Assembly (NCBI GenBank): GCA_030065855.1
Contig: JASJCT010000028.1
Location: forward strand, 1 to 59,959
Direction: 5' to 3'
DNA from: Myxococcota bacterium
GTDB taxonomy: Bacteria; Myxococcota_A; Polyangia; JAAYKL01
Length of the DNA: 59,959 nt
Both the position numbers and the translations under genes were made by a program. Below the pieces are notes generated by a model. That model was not told the DNA's origin. It did no database searches and was given only the letters and a program-made list of their open reading frames with translations. Numbering within the stretch: the stretch's first letter is position 1; every line of letters begins with the position of its first letter. Below, piece by piece: positions 17,562 through 25,474 of the stretch.

Positions 17562-18824
17562 CTATTTGTTGGTGTAGGATGACTGCGGTCGTGGCGTCAG
17601 CTCCAGGGGCGACAGCGCGGATCTTGCGCTCCAGGAACGTAGATTGTGACTGCCACCCTTGCTCAGGCGCCGTTGATCGTCCACTCCACCGCCAGTAGTG
17701 GTGTGGAGCAACACGTGTTGTCCGTTTGGGGTCAGGCTCGCCACGCCCACGATGGCGTCTGCCAAGCTGACGTAGGTAAAGGGATCGGCTGTTTCATCCT
17801 CGGGCAGGGGCAAATTGAAAAATGCCACTTGGCTTGACGCGCGCAGCACAAAAAGACCAAACGTCCCGTCGGCTGAGATGTCCAGATCCGTCGGCATATC
17901 GGGCAAACTGTATTGCCGCGAACTGGCGCCTAACAAATCGAGGCGAACCGCGACCATACTTGCCGCGTCGTTCCTTCGCCCAATGGCCCAGGTCCCGTTC
18001 GGCACCACTAGAATATCCACGTCTTCGGGCTTAAACGTGCCGCTTTGGAACAGCTCAACGGTTTCGGGAATGCCGCTGGATTCGAGCGCATCCAATTTGA
18101 TCACTGCAATGCCCCCTTCGGTGATCACGAACGCTCGGGTGGCCGTTTCGTTAAAAACCACTTGCCACGGGTGCATCCCAACGGTCATATGAACGACCAA
18201 TGACGCGCCCATATCGGTTTGAATGACCGAAATCTCTTGATCCGTGTTGGGCGGTCCGGATTCGTCCACGAACTTGGGATCCCAATATGCGATCACGTAC
18301 CTGCCATCTGGGGAAGCGGCAAGGGCGTTGGTGTCGGGTCGGACCGGGATGTCCTGGGTCGTGGCCATGCCCCCATCGTCCACGCGAATCAACGTCACTT
18401 CGTCCGAGTCCAGGCTGAGCACTGCGGCCGCGTTGTCGTCTGCCAGGGGCACCAGATGGGTCGGCCGCCGGCCAACGTCGACAACCGAAATGGCCAGGGT
18501 CAGGGAATCCACGACAACGACGGCGTTGTTTGCTTCATCGGCGATAAACACGTACCGACCCGACCCCTGGGGGATCCGATAACTCGCCTCTTCTTCATCC
18601 TCATCTGGATCAACATCAGAGTCCGTGTCTGCATCCGCATCGCTATCGGCATCGCTATCACTATCGCCATCAACATCAGCATCTGCTGCCCCATCGTCTT
18701 CATCCCAATCCACGTTGCTCGAGTCGTTTGAATCCATAGTCGCTTCGCAATGCAATAAAAGCAGGCTGCAGAGCACCATTCCAATGTGTTGCACCTGCGG
18801 TGCACATGGCGTTTTTCTCGTCAT
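17562..18824 (-). CDS. Acidic-linker propeller-like lipoprotein, frame broken near its 3' end
   Basis: The 420-residue reading frame has a signal peptide, a Cys at about position 26 (LLLLHC, an atypical lipobox), a 45-residue Asp/Ser/Ala linker encoded by a period-6 repeat, then a YVTN/NHL-like propeller (NAVVVVDSLTLAISVVDVG, RPTHLVPLADDNAAAVLSLD, MHPWQVVFNETATRAFVIT). From about 17690 downward the frame turns basic and Ser-rich with no propeller character, while the frame one base away continues the fold to 17206. The intact product would be about 535 residues, close to its 527-residue neighbour. Role unknown; probably a surface lipoprotein. Confidence 0.75.
   Translation of the reverse strand: MTRKTPCAPQVQHIGMVLCSLLLLHCEATMDSNDSSNVDWDEDDGAADADVDGDSDSDADSDADADTDSDVDPDEDEEEASYRIPQGSGRYVFIADEANNAVVVVDSLTLAISVVDVGRRPTHLVPLADDNAAAVLSLDSDEVTLIRVDDGGMATTQDIPVRPDTNALAASPDGRYVIAYWDPKFVDESGPPNTDQEISVIQTDMGASLVVHMTVGMHPWQVVFNETATRAFVITEGGIAVIKLDALESSGIPETVELFQSGTFKPEDVDILVVPNGTWAIGRRNDAASMVAVRLDLLGASSRQYSLPDMPTDLDISADGTFGLFVLRASSQVAFFNLPLPEDETADPFTYVSLADAIVGVASLTPNGQHVLLHTTTGGGVDDQRRLSKGGSHNLRSWSARSALSPLELTPRPQSSYTNK
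18612..18686. repeat. Period-6 coding repeat (Asp-Ser/Asp-Ala linker)
   Basis: Units of the type GCATCG/CTATCG (minus strand GAYGCN/GAYAGY) repeat over about 75 bp inside the lipoprotein gene. They encode the (Asp-Ser/Asp-Ala) spacer between the lipid anchor and the propeller. Changes of one unit leave the frame intact, so the linker length can vary without loss of the protein. Confidence 0.65.
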
Positions 18825-19090
18825 GTCAAAACTTCCCTTCTTTGTTTGCCTTAAAAAATCGTTAACAAACCGAGTCCCAGCTCACAATTCTGATAGGTAT
18901 CTCAAAAGCAAGATTTATACCACCGGGTCAAGCTCTGCGATGAATGTATGTTTACCTAATGAATCTAGATAGATAGCTGCTGTTAAGGGGCAACCCGCAG
19001 TCGTGACACACTGTCGTCCCATCTTGACACACCGGCTGCGTACATCGGACGTTATTTGAGCCGATCCCGGCAGAGCCGGAACAGAAATTC

Positions 19091-19447
19091 TCAACGGGGC
19101 TTCTGGGAGCGCTCCATTTTCGCCGTGCAGGTCGCGCAGATCGGTCCACCTGGCTCACCGCAGATTGAGCAGCTGGGTTGCGGCGGTGCTTCGGGGATGT
19201 CGTCGAGTCCGCTGCCAGTGCGGATATGGCGACCGCGATGAAACAGCACCGCCACCCGGTCGGCGATGATATCCGCAATGGGTCGGGCCAAGGGAAAGTA
19301 AAGCAATGGGAAAATACACAGGAGGACGACGCTGCCGCCGATCAGGGGGATCCATCCCTGAAAAATTTCGGTCAGGTTGGTGAACACCATCCACGACGCA
19401 GCGCCAGCCACGCCCAGACAGATGAGCTTTGCCAAGAGGCGAAACAT
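19091..19447 (-). CDS. Small membrane protein with C-terminal zinc-ribbon-like motif
   Basis: The 118-residue product has two hydrophobic segments (about 5-27 and 30-58) and a soluble tail with two Cys pairs, CSICGEPGGPICATCTAKM, which form a probable C4 zinc site. The segment PIADIIADRVAVLFHRGRHIR is amphipathic. The remaining 18825-19090 gap contains no gene I can support. Function unknown; the zinc-ribbon fits a membrane-tethered regulatory or assembly factor, which is inference. Confidence 0.6.
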   Translation of the reverse strand: MFRLLAKLICLGVAGAASWMVFTNLTEIFQGWIPLIGGSVVLLCIFPLLYFPLARPIADIIADRVAVLFHRGRHIRTGSGLDDIPEAPPQPSCSICGEPGGPICATCTAKMERSQKPR

Positions 19448-19569
19448 GGTCTTTTCAACAAGCTAATTATATCACTCAGGATCATCGCTGTGCAATGTAA
19501 CTGTGGCGCGACTGACGTCGACAACCATGGGTGTTTGGTTACCTTCCACTGTTAACAGGAGGAACACCC

Positions 19570-20091
19570 ATGAACAATCAGCTGACTGTTAGAAAGGCCT
19601 TGGAAGTTGCCGTTCGCACCGAACGGCTGGGCGCTGTCTTTTACAACAAATTAGCAGAAAAGTTTAAGGACGACGGCGAGATTAGGGATATCTTTGCCAC
19701 CCTGGCACAGGATGAGATCGGCCATTTTAAACAATTCAATCAGCTCCTGGCATCTATCCCAGAAGACGAGGATGCTGCGAGAAATGAAGCACTTGCCTTT
19801 GCAACGCTGCTCGCCCAGTCTGCTTTTTTCATTGGAGAAGATGGATTGGACAGGAACCTGGGCGAGATAAAAACCCGGGAGGACGCGTTGGAAAAGGCGC
19901 TTCAATTCGAAAAGGACACCTGGGGATTTTACGTTGCTGCTAAAGATGCCATCGGCAGGAGCACGGCCCTGGAGGCCATCATCGAGGCGGAACAGCGCCA
20001 CATGGCCAAACTAATATCCTACCTCATAACGGGCGCCAAAATGAGAGGCCTAGATGACGAAGTACCACCTTCCAACGCCAGCGGCTCCTAG
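19570..20091 (+). CDS. Rubrerythrin-like diiron protein (no rubredoxin domain)
   Basis: Starting at the ATG with AGGAGG nine bases upstream gives 173 residues, a single four-helix ferritin-like domain. The diiron ligands are complete: EX6Y at 18-25 (ERLGAVFY) with EIGH at 49-52, and EKDTWGFY at 114-121 with EQRH at 141-144. It lacks the rubredoxin tail of classical rubrerythrin. Such proteins reduce peroxide or store iron in anaerobes and microaerophiles. Its stop overlaps the stop of the converging hydrolase gene on a shared CTAG. Confidence 0.9.
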   Translation: MNNQLTVRKALEVAVRTERLGAVFYNKLAEKFKDDGEIRDIFATLAQDEIGHFKQFNQLLASIPEDEDAARNEALAFATLLAQSAFFIGEDGLDRNLGEIKTREDALEKALQFEKDTWGFYVAAKDAIGRSTALEAIIEAEQRHMAKLISYLITGAKMRGLDDEVPPSNASGS

Positions 20092-21173
20092 TAAAATGAA
20101 GCTAAAAGGTCGTGAAACGCTGGCCTGAAGTGCCGTATTTTTAGATTATTTCGACCGAAATGAACCCGATTGGTGCTCAGGGCAATTGAGAGGCGGCGTT
20201 CTGGATCCACCCAAAGGGAGCAGCCTGTAAATCCCAGATGTCCAAAGGCCTGGCCACTCAAGTTGCTCCCAGCCGACGATCCGACCGGGCTTTTTGTATC
20301 CCATCCCAACCCTCGACCAGAAGCACGGGAGCGGACCGCCTTCTGGGCCAAGTGCTGAGATAACCACTGACTGCCAGAAAGTGCCTGTAGCCACGCTGCA
20401 CCAAAGTGCGCCACATCTGAAGCCGTTGCAAACAGACCGGCATGACCGGATACGCCCCCCATGGACCATGCGTTGTCGTCGTGTACCTCCCCTTGAAGGG
20501 TCTTCTTACGCCAAGGACAGTATTCAGTTGCGGCGATATCTAAGGGGATGGGGCTGTCGATCTTCGATCCGCCATCATGGGGTCGAAACTGCACGGATGA
20601 AAGCCCAAGGGGGCCGGTCACGTCTTCTCGCACCAGCTGATCGAGCGGACACTGGGATACCGCCTCCAAAAGTCTGGTCAGGGCAATGTAGCCGAGATCC
20701 GAGTAAACAGCTGTGTTTGTGGGAGCGGCATTGGCTTCGGCCGATAGTGCCCTCGCGATTATTTTATCTCTCGCCGAAGCAGTCCCGCGCTCAGATACAG
20801 CAATCTGTTCGAACAGCGGTAACCAGGCCTGAAACCTCGCTTCATGGGCCAACAGCTCAGCCAGTGTTGCACCTCCTTGGGCGCTGCCCAGTGGCAGCAG
20901 GGTGTGAAGACGCGCTGAGAGGTCAAAGGCTCCCTTATCCACCAGTCTCAGAAGAGCAGATGCAACAAATAGCTTTGTCAAAGAAGAAATATCAAATAGT
21001 GTTTTTGATGAGATTGTAAATTTTTTTATTTTCGAAGTATATCCAACGTTCACCATTTTTGTTGTGATATCCGCCTCACCACACCAAGCCGCTTGAGCCC
21101 CGGAAAAAACCCCATCTCGCACACCGCGCAAGAGAAATGCTTGGATTTTTACAGTGGGATCGGTCATATTCAC
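20088..21173 (-). CDS. Beta-lactamase-family serine hydrolase
   Basis: The 361-residue protein has the class C beta-lactamase/D-Ala-D-Ala carboxypeptidase/esterase fold. It has a catalytic SxxK (SLTK at 64-67), the second motif as YSD at 157-159 in place of YxN, and the third as HLGFTG late in the sequence. No signal peptide is visible, so it is probably cytoplasmic and more likely an esterase or peptidase than a penicillin-binding protein. It is divergent from the envelope gene at 21269. The substrate is unknown. Confidence 0.85.
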   Translation of the reverse strand: MNMTDPTVKIQAFLLRGVRDGVFSGAQAAWCGEADITTKMVNVGYTSKIKKFTISSKTLFDISSLTKLFVASALLRLVDKGAFDLSARLHTLLPLGSAQGGATLAELLAHEARFQAWLPLFEQIAVSERGTASARDKIIARALSAEANAAPTNTAVYSDLGYIALTRLLEAVSQCPLDQLVREDVTGPLGLSSVQFRPHDGGSKIDSPIPLDIAATEYCPWRKKTLQGEVHDDNAWSMGGVSGHAGLFATASDVAHFGAAWLQALSGSQWLSQHLAQKAVRSRASGRGLGWDTKSPVGSSAGSNLSGQAFGHLGFTGCSLWVDPERRLSIALSTNRVHFGRNNLKIRHFRPAFHDLLASFY

Positions 21174-21268
21174 TTCACATCAAATGAAACAGTAGCATGT
21201 CAACGGGTGCGTCGTCCGACCAAAAAGAACTTGGCACGTTGGCATATCTACTCTAAAAATGTGCGAGC

Positions 21269-22378
21269 ATGCATCAATTTCCCAGGTTCGATAGGGCGGT
21301 GCGCTGCTTGCGCTGGATGTTGACCACCGCTTTTGTCTGGTGCGCATCGATTGATGCCCATGCAGATGACGCGCCTGCGAATAACACTGTCGGCAAGTCA
21401 GTCCTGATCACTGTAAAGACATCTTCTTCAATTTGGGCCAAATCCCTGGACAACCGATTTATCCAAGAGCTGGAATTGACCCTCGATCAATTTTCAATTC
21501 GGTCGATTGCAGCGCAGGCTGATTTTCGGGCATTGCCCTTTTCAAAACAGCTCAACCTGTTGAAGCGCCGTGCTGAGCGCATGGGGGCTGTGGCAGCCGT
21601 TTGGATCGACCACGATGGTCCGGATCATATCGAAGCCCGGTTATTGACATTTGGCAATAACGCCGTTGTGCTTCGAACGATTCGGGTTAACAAAAGCGCC
21701 ACCGCATTAAGGGAGCTGGCACTTACCACGTTGGAGCTCCTCGATCCAACCCAGCTGTCTGGTCTGAGCAATGGCAAGATCCACACGACAGAGATAAAGA
21801 TTGCCGAATCCCTACCCCTACACGTGCCGTCAGATACACTGGGACGGTCGAGGAAATCCTTTGACGCGGCCCTGCTCGTATCCACATCTGGGGGTAGTGC
21901 GCTTTACGGACACGTCGGACCTTCCATGAAGTTTGGCTTCGGCGTGGGTGGGGAGATACAGTTGCCAAGCGGCCTGTTTTTCAGCGGGTTGATTTGGGCC
22001 GGCTCAGGGCCGTATGAGGTAAGTCGCGATACGCGACTGTTCCTTTGGGGGTTCCTCCCGGAATTGGCAGCGGGATATCGCCTTCAGCTCAATGCCTTCT
22101 CCATCGGTGCAATGGTTGGTGCCGGTGCTTCCTGGACCCTTGCTCGCATCACCTTCAACGACTTCGGTCCAGAGCGCGTCTCGTTTTTCCGGTTTGCGGC
22201 TTCAGCCGGGCTGGATCTGCGGTATGCCGTCACTAACTGCGTGAGGCTGAGCCTGGGGTTTCGGACCGGGGTGTACGCGCATCGAGAACAATTCAAGCGC
22301 ACGTCATCTGATGAAATTTTTTTGCGCACACCGTTTGTGGATTGGTGTATAATCGCTGGTTGTGTCTTCTTATTATGA
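21269..22378 (+). CDS. Secreted protein with C-terminal beta-barrel-like domain
   Basis: A 369-residue protein with a signal peptide (N-terminal RAVRCLRW, core TTAFVWCASIDAHA). Residues about 45-185 form a soluble alpha/beta domain; residues about 195-369 have alternating Gly/aromatic strands (FGFGVGGEIQLPSGLFFSG, GAMVGAGASWTLARITF) as in outer-membrane barrels. A shorter start at Met17 is possible. It is the first of four same-strand genes ending with a sigma and FecR pair, so it may be the surface sensor of that circuit. I do not recognise the family. Confidence 0.65.
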   Translation: MHQFPRFDRAVRCLRWMLTTAFVWCASIDAHADDAPANNTVGKSVLITVKTSSSIWAKSLDNRFIQELELTLDQFSIRSIAAQADFRALPFSKQLNLLKRRAERMGAVAAVWIDHDGPDHIEARLLTFGNNAVVLRTIRVNKSATALRELALTTLELLDPTQLSGLSNGKIHTTEIKIAESLPLHVPSDTLGRSRKSFDAALLVSTSGGSALYGHVGPSMKFGFGVGGEIQLPSGLFFSGLIWAGSGPYEVSRDTRLFLWGFLPELAAGYRLQLNAFSIGAMVGAGASWTLARITFNDFGPERVSFFRFAASAGLDLRYAVTNCVRLSLGFRTGVYAHREQFKRTSSDEIFLRTPFVDWCIIAGCVFLL

Positions 22379-22437
22379 AGACACTACATTAAACAAAACA
22401 GGGTTGTGTTTTGATATTAAAGGATGGTGGGCAACAA

Positions 22438-23079
22438 ATGAAGGGGTATCTGATAATTTGGGCATGGTGTATCAGTGGCCTCATTGCCGCGGCATGCACA
22501 AATACGACCTATGTGCGGGATGGGGATGAGTGGGAAATCGATGATGATGTAGATGATACCGACGATCCTGACGATCCTGACGATCCTGAAGACACTGACG
22601 ATCCTGACGATACCGACGATCCTGACGATACTGAAGAAGGGCGTATTACTGTCAGCGGCTGGGCATCTCGGGCGCTTGGTTTACTAACTGAAACCAGCGA
22701 CGGCATCGGCGATTTTTGCGTTATGGTCATGACCGACTGCCCCCCGTTCGAGCAGTGGGAACCAGAGATGATCGTCGCTGTTGGAAATGCAGGACCGATT
22801 GATCTCAGGGCTTTGCTGGATCCGAAGTCTTTTTCAGTCGAAATGGATTTATCCGGATTGCTGGAAAGAGATCAAACCTATTATATCGCCGCATTTTTGT
22901 CTGAAAACGAACGGGCTTGTCATAATACAGGGCCTGTAGAGGGGGATCTGGTAAATGTTGATGAAGATGGATTCGAAATAATCGACGAAGATATATGCTG
23001 TCGCCGCTTTAAATATCCAACAGTAGACCACCATATCACTGATGTAAATCTGGTCATGATATCCATCTATGATGATTGA
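22438..23079 (+). CDS. Lipoprotein with Asp-Pro linker
   Basis: Starting at the ATG behind AAGGATGGTGGG gives 213 residues; an upstream TTG is a weaker choice. The lipobox is IAAAC. A linker of DPDD/DTDDPDD units, encoded by 9-base repeats at 22561-22635, precedes a beta-rich domain with several Cys (FCVMVMTDCPPFE, RACHNTG, DEDICCRRFKYP). The fold is unknown. Placed between the barrel protein and the ECF sigma gene, it may be a surface partner of the sensor. Confidence 0.7.
   Translation: MKGYLIIWAWCISGLIAAACTNTTYVRDGDEWEIDDDVDDTDDPDDPDDPEDTDDPDDTDDPDDTEEGRITVSGWASRALGLLTETSDGIGDFCVMVMTDCPPFEQWEPEMIVAVGNAGPIDLRALLDPKSFSVEMDLSGLLERDQTYYIAAFLSENERACHNTGPVEGDLVNVDEDGFEIIDEDICCRRFKYPTVDHHITDVNLVMISIYDD
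22561..22635 (+). repeat. 9-bp tandem repeat in lipoprotein linker
   Basis: Near-perfect units of GACGATCCT, with variants ending ACC or ACT, run for 75 bp and encode DPDD-type linker sequence. Unit gain or loss is in frame. Confidence 0.65.
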
Positions 23080-23155
23080 CGCCTCGTAAAAATGCGAGAA
23101 TTTATCATCTAAATTAGAATCCCCACATATTCTGGGAACATTTCGATAAGAAAGG

Positions 23156-23183
23156 GCGATATCTTTTTGCGTAGAGATATCGC
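23156..23183 (+). promoter_or_regulatory. Hairpin and ECF-like -35 ahead of sigma gene
   Basis: GCGATATC (23156-23163) pairs with GATATCGC (23176-23183) as a perfect 8-bp stem just upstream of the GAGG ribosome site at about 23191. GGGAACA at 23134-23140 resembles the GGAAC -35 of ECF promoters, which would be consistent with autoregulation. A matching -10 is not convincing. Confidence 0.35.
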
Positions 23184-23200
23184 GTCTGAGCGAGGAAACG

Positions 23201-23788
23201 TTGGCGCCGACTACGGATGATGAGTTGATGTCTTGTTTGGCAGCAGGAGACGCGGGGGCATTAGGAGAACTGTATCGTCGGTATGATCGCATGGTTAAAG
23301 CAGCGCTATGCCAATTTTCACCTGAAATGTCTGTTGCTGACGTAGAAGAGATCGCACAAGACGTGTTTATCGCGGTATTTGAGATGGCCCACCGCTATCG
23401 AAAGCAGGCCAAGTTTCGAGGTTGGCTGTACGGCATCGCCGCCAGGAAAGCGCGGGACTGGCGCCGCAAAACATGGGTGAGACGCAGGCTATTGAGCGAG
23501 AATACCGCAAATACCAGCCCGGCAATGGCGTGGCAAAAGTCGACCTCACCTTCCAAAAAGACGCAACTCAGACAGGTGCTGCGGCAGATGCTTTCCTCAC
23601 TATCCCAGCGGCAGCGGGAAGTACTTGTCTTGCACGTGGTTGAAGGGCTAAAAGGCCATGAAATAGCAGCCTTGCTCGGCATTCGACCCCAAACCGTGCG
23701 CACCAGCTTGCACAGAGCGAAAAAGCGTTTGCTCGAAAGCGAACAGGCCAAAGCATGGAGAGCCTTAATAAGCGAGAAACTACCATGA
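23201..23788 (+). CDS. ECF-type RNA polymerase sigma factor
   Basis: The 195-residue product has sigma region 2 (VEEIAQDVFIAVFEMAHRYR then KFRGWLYGIAARKARDWRR, the promoter -10 binding helix) and region 4 at about 130-190 (LPLQRQREVL-type SLSQRQREVLVLHVVEG and the helix-turn-helix EIAALLGIRPQTVRTSLHRAKKRL). It starts at TTG with a GAGG seven bases upstream; an ATG nine codons later is the alternative. Its stop overlaps the FecR-type gene by ATGA, typical of sigma/anti-sigma pairs. It would direct transcription in response to an envelope signal. Confidence 0.93.
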   Translation: MAPTTDDELMSCLAAGDAGALGELYRRYDRMVKAALCQFSPEMSVADVEEIAQDVFIAVFEMAHRYRKQAKFRGWLYGIAARKARDWRRKTWVRRRLLSENTANTSPAMAWQKSTSPSKKTQLRQVLRQMLSSLSQRQREVLVLHVVEGLKGHEIAALLGIRPQTVRTSLHRAKKRLLESEQAKAWRALISEKLP

Positions 23789-25269
23789 CACCCTGTGGAT
23801 GGCTTCAAAAATACCGAGATCAAGCGCTCAATCCAGTTGAGCAGCGGGATTTCGAAACCCACCTCGCCACGTGTCGTTCGTGCCGCGTCGAAGTCGCCCT
23901 GTGGGAGGACATGACCCGGGAAATAAGCGCGTATGCCATGGAGGTAACGCAAGATCAGACAGAATGGCATGAGGCGACGCGTCTTGCACTAGTGGCCCGG
24001 GCGCAACACCATCGCCCCGGCCGCGTCCATTGGTTCGGTGGTTCCGTTCGATGGGCCGCTGCTGCTGCGCTTGGCCTCAGCATTTTGGCGATGGGCTATC
24101 TTACATTTCGCACCGCTGACCCAGACCAGGACACGCCCCCCCGGTCTGCTGAAACCGGACAGGTCCAGTACACCGTGTTTTCAAAAGAGGGGAGCACCAG
24201 GTCATATGTGCCCGCAACCAAAGATAGCGCCATCAGTGCGGCAGAAAACCAGCGGGTTTTCGCCCGTATCCACCGGGATAGCATGGGGTTGCTGGGCGGA
24301 TCAACGGTCAATATTGTTCATATTTCACCTGATATCTGCCGATTTCGACTGGTGCGTGGCACTGCGGCATGGTCAGTCGATCCAAGCCGAAAAAATCGGG
24401 AATTTATCGTGGAAACCCAGGGCGGCACCGTTCGCGTCAAGGGAACCCGATTTTTAACCACTGCGCCAAGTGAACATCGCCTGGAAGTGGCAGTTACAGA
24501 GGGCGTTGTCGAAGTGTCGACCCCGTTGGGAGACACCCGACAGGGGACCGCAGGAAAGCGATTAATAATCCAAGGAGACCAGATCACCATCGAGGCGGTG
24601 AGTCCCAAAAATCGCAGGATGCTGGATCGTCTCTTGACGGAGAGACAGGAGAAAGAACAGCCTGGCTTAGCTGATCAGGCAGAAAAGACAGATACCCCTG
24701 AAGTCCGCCCGGCTGAAGATGCGGGACCACCAGATCAACGCCAACAGCCCGATGATCAGGTGCCAGAAAAAGAGATCCGCCAAATCCAGTCCACGCCTAC
24801 TGGATCCATTCGATTGTGGCGAAAGTGGATCATCGACGGCCACTTTACAAAAGCAGCATCTGACCTCAAAAGACACTTGAAAAAACACCCCCGCGATGCT
24901 GAGGCATGGTCCCTGCTCGCAGATTGCCAAAGAAAAGCAGGAAATTGGAAAGAAGCGGTGACAGCCCTTAATCGAGTGATTGGGCTGGTACCGCCCAAGG
25001 CGGCAAATCCAGCGCGCTATCGCGCCGGGGTCATTCTGCAGGACAACGTCGGAGATCACCGCCGTGCGATCGAGATGTTTGAGAAATATCTCAGATCGGA
25101 GAACACAAGTCTTACCCTTCGGGGCAAAGCAATGATGCGGCTGGCCCTATCCCAACGGGCGCTGGGCGAGTTGAACGCTGCCAGAAAGACCTTGCGGACC
25201 ATTGCGCAGGAATACAAGGGCACTGACTTATCCAATAAGGCGACCCAACTCCTATCTGAGATGAATTAA
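23785..25269 (+). CDS. FecR-domain anti-sigma factor with zf-HC2 and TPR repeats
   Basis: Starting at the ATG that overlaps the sigma stop gives 494 residues. An anti-sigma zinc-finger lies at about 20-35 (FETHLATCRSC, HX3CX2C), then one membrane segment (AAAALGLSILAMGYLTF, about 87-105), a periplasmic FecR domain (about 145-285, FIVETQGGTVRVKGTRFLTT), an acidic/Gln linker, and C-terminal TPR repeats at about 345-494. It should hold the sigma factor at the membrane and release it when the periplasmic part is engaged. The TPRs may bind the signal. The gap after it contains a palindromic repeat. Confidence 0.88.
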   Translation: MTPCGWLQKYRDQALNPVEQRDFETHLATCRSCRVEVALWEDMTREISAYAMEVTQDQTEWHEATRLALVARAQHHRPGRVHWFGGSVRWAAAAALGLSILAMGYLTFRTADPDQDTPPRSAETGQVQYTVFSKEGSTRSYVPATKDSAISAAENQRVFARIHRDSMGLLGGSTVNIVHISPDICRFRLVRGTAAWSVDPSRKNREFIVETQGGTVRVKGTRFLTTAPSEHRLEVAVTEGVVEVSTPLGDTRQGTAGKRLIIQGDQITIEAVSPKNRRMLDRLLTERQEKEQPGLADQAEKTDTPEVRPAEDAGPPDQRQQPDDQVPEKEIRQIQSTPTGSIRLWRKWIIDGHFTKAASDLKRHLKKHPRDAEAWSLLADCQRKAGNWKEAVTALNRVIGLVPPKAANPARYRAGVILQDNVGDHRRAIEMFEKYLRSENTSLTLRGKAMMRLALSQRALGELNAARKTLRTIAQEYKGTDLSNKATQLLSEMN

Positions 25270-25334
25270 GCGGTTCTTTAACTTTTGATACTTGGGGGGT
25301 ATCTGTCATAGGTATTGCCAAGGAATGACGAATG

Positions 25335-25431
25335 ATTCTCCCCCTTTGAAAAAGGGGGGCGGGGGGATTTCGTCAATATTCCCGCAGTCTTTGAAAATCC
25401 CCCTAAACCCCTTTTTTCAAAGGGGGAATTT
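25335..25431. repeat. Dispersed C-run/G-run palindromic repeat, copy 2
   Basis: TCCCCCTTTGAAAAAGGGGG (about 25339-25358) and a mirrored module CCCCTTTTTTCAAAGGGGG (25408-25426) with the shared GGGGGATTT/AAATCCCCC edges flank a 24-bp spacer. The element lies between the convergent FecR gene and carB. It resembles the copies at 10-227 and 38909-39043 and may serve as a bidirectional terminator. Confidence 0.7.
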
Positions 25432-25474
25432 AATATTCCAGGTTGTCAACGATTTGGATAACGCCTGTTGGGTT

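Noticed and set aside
18952..19278. 108-residue minus-strand frame overlapping the zinc-ribbon membrane protein
   Set aside because: It is a shadow of the neighbouring frame with biased composition and no ribosome site; the 19091-19447 frame has membrane segments and paired Cys.
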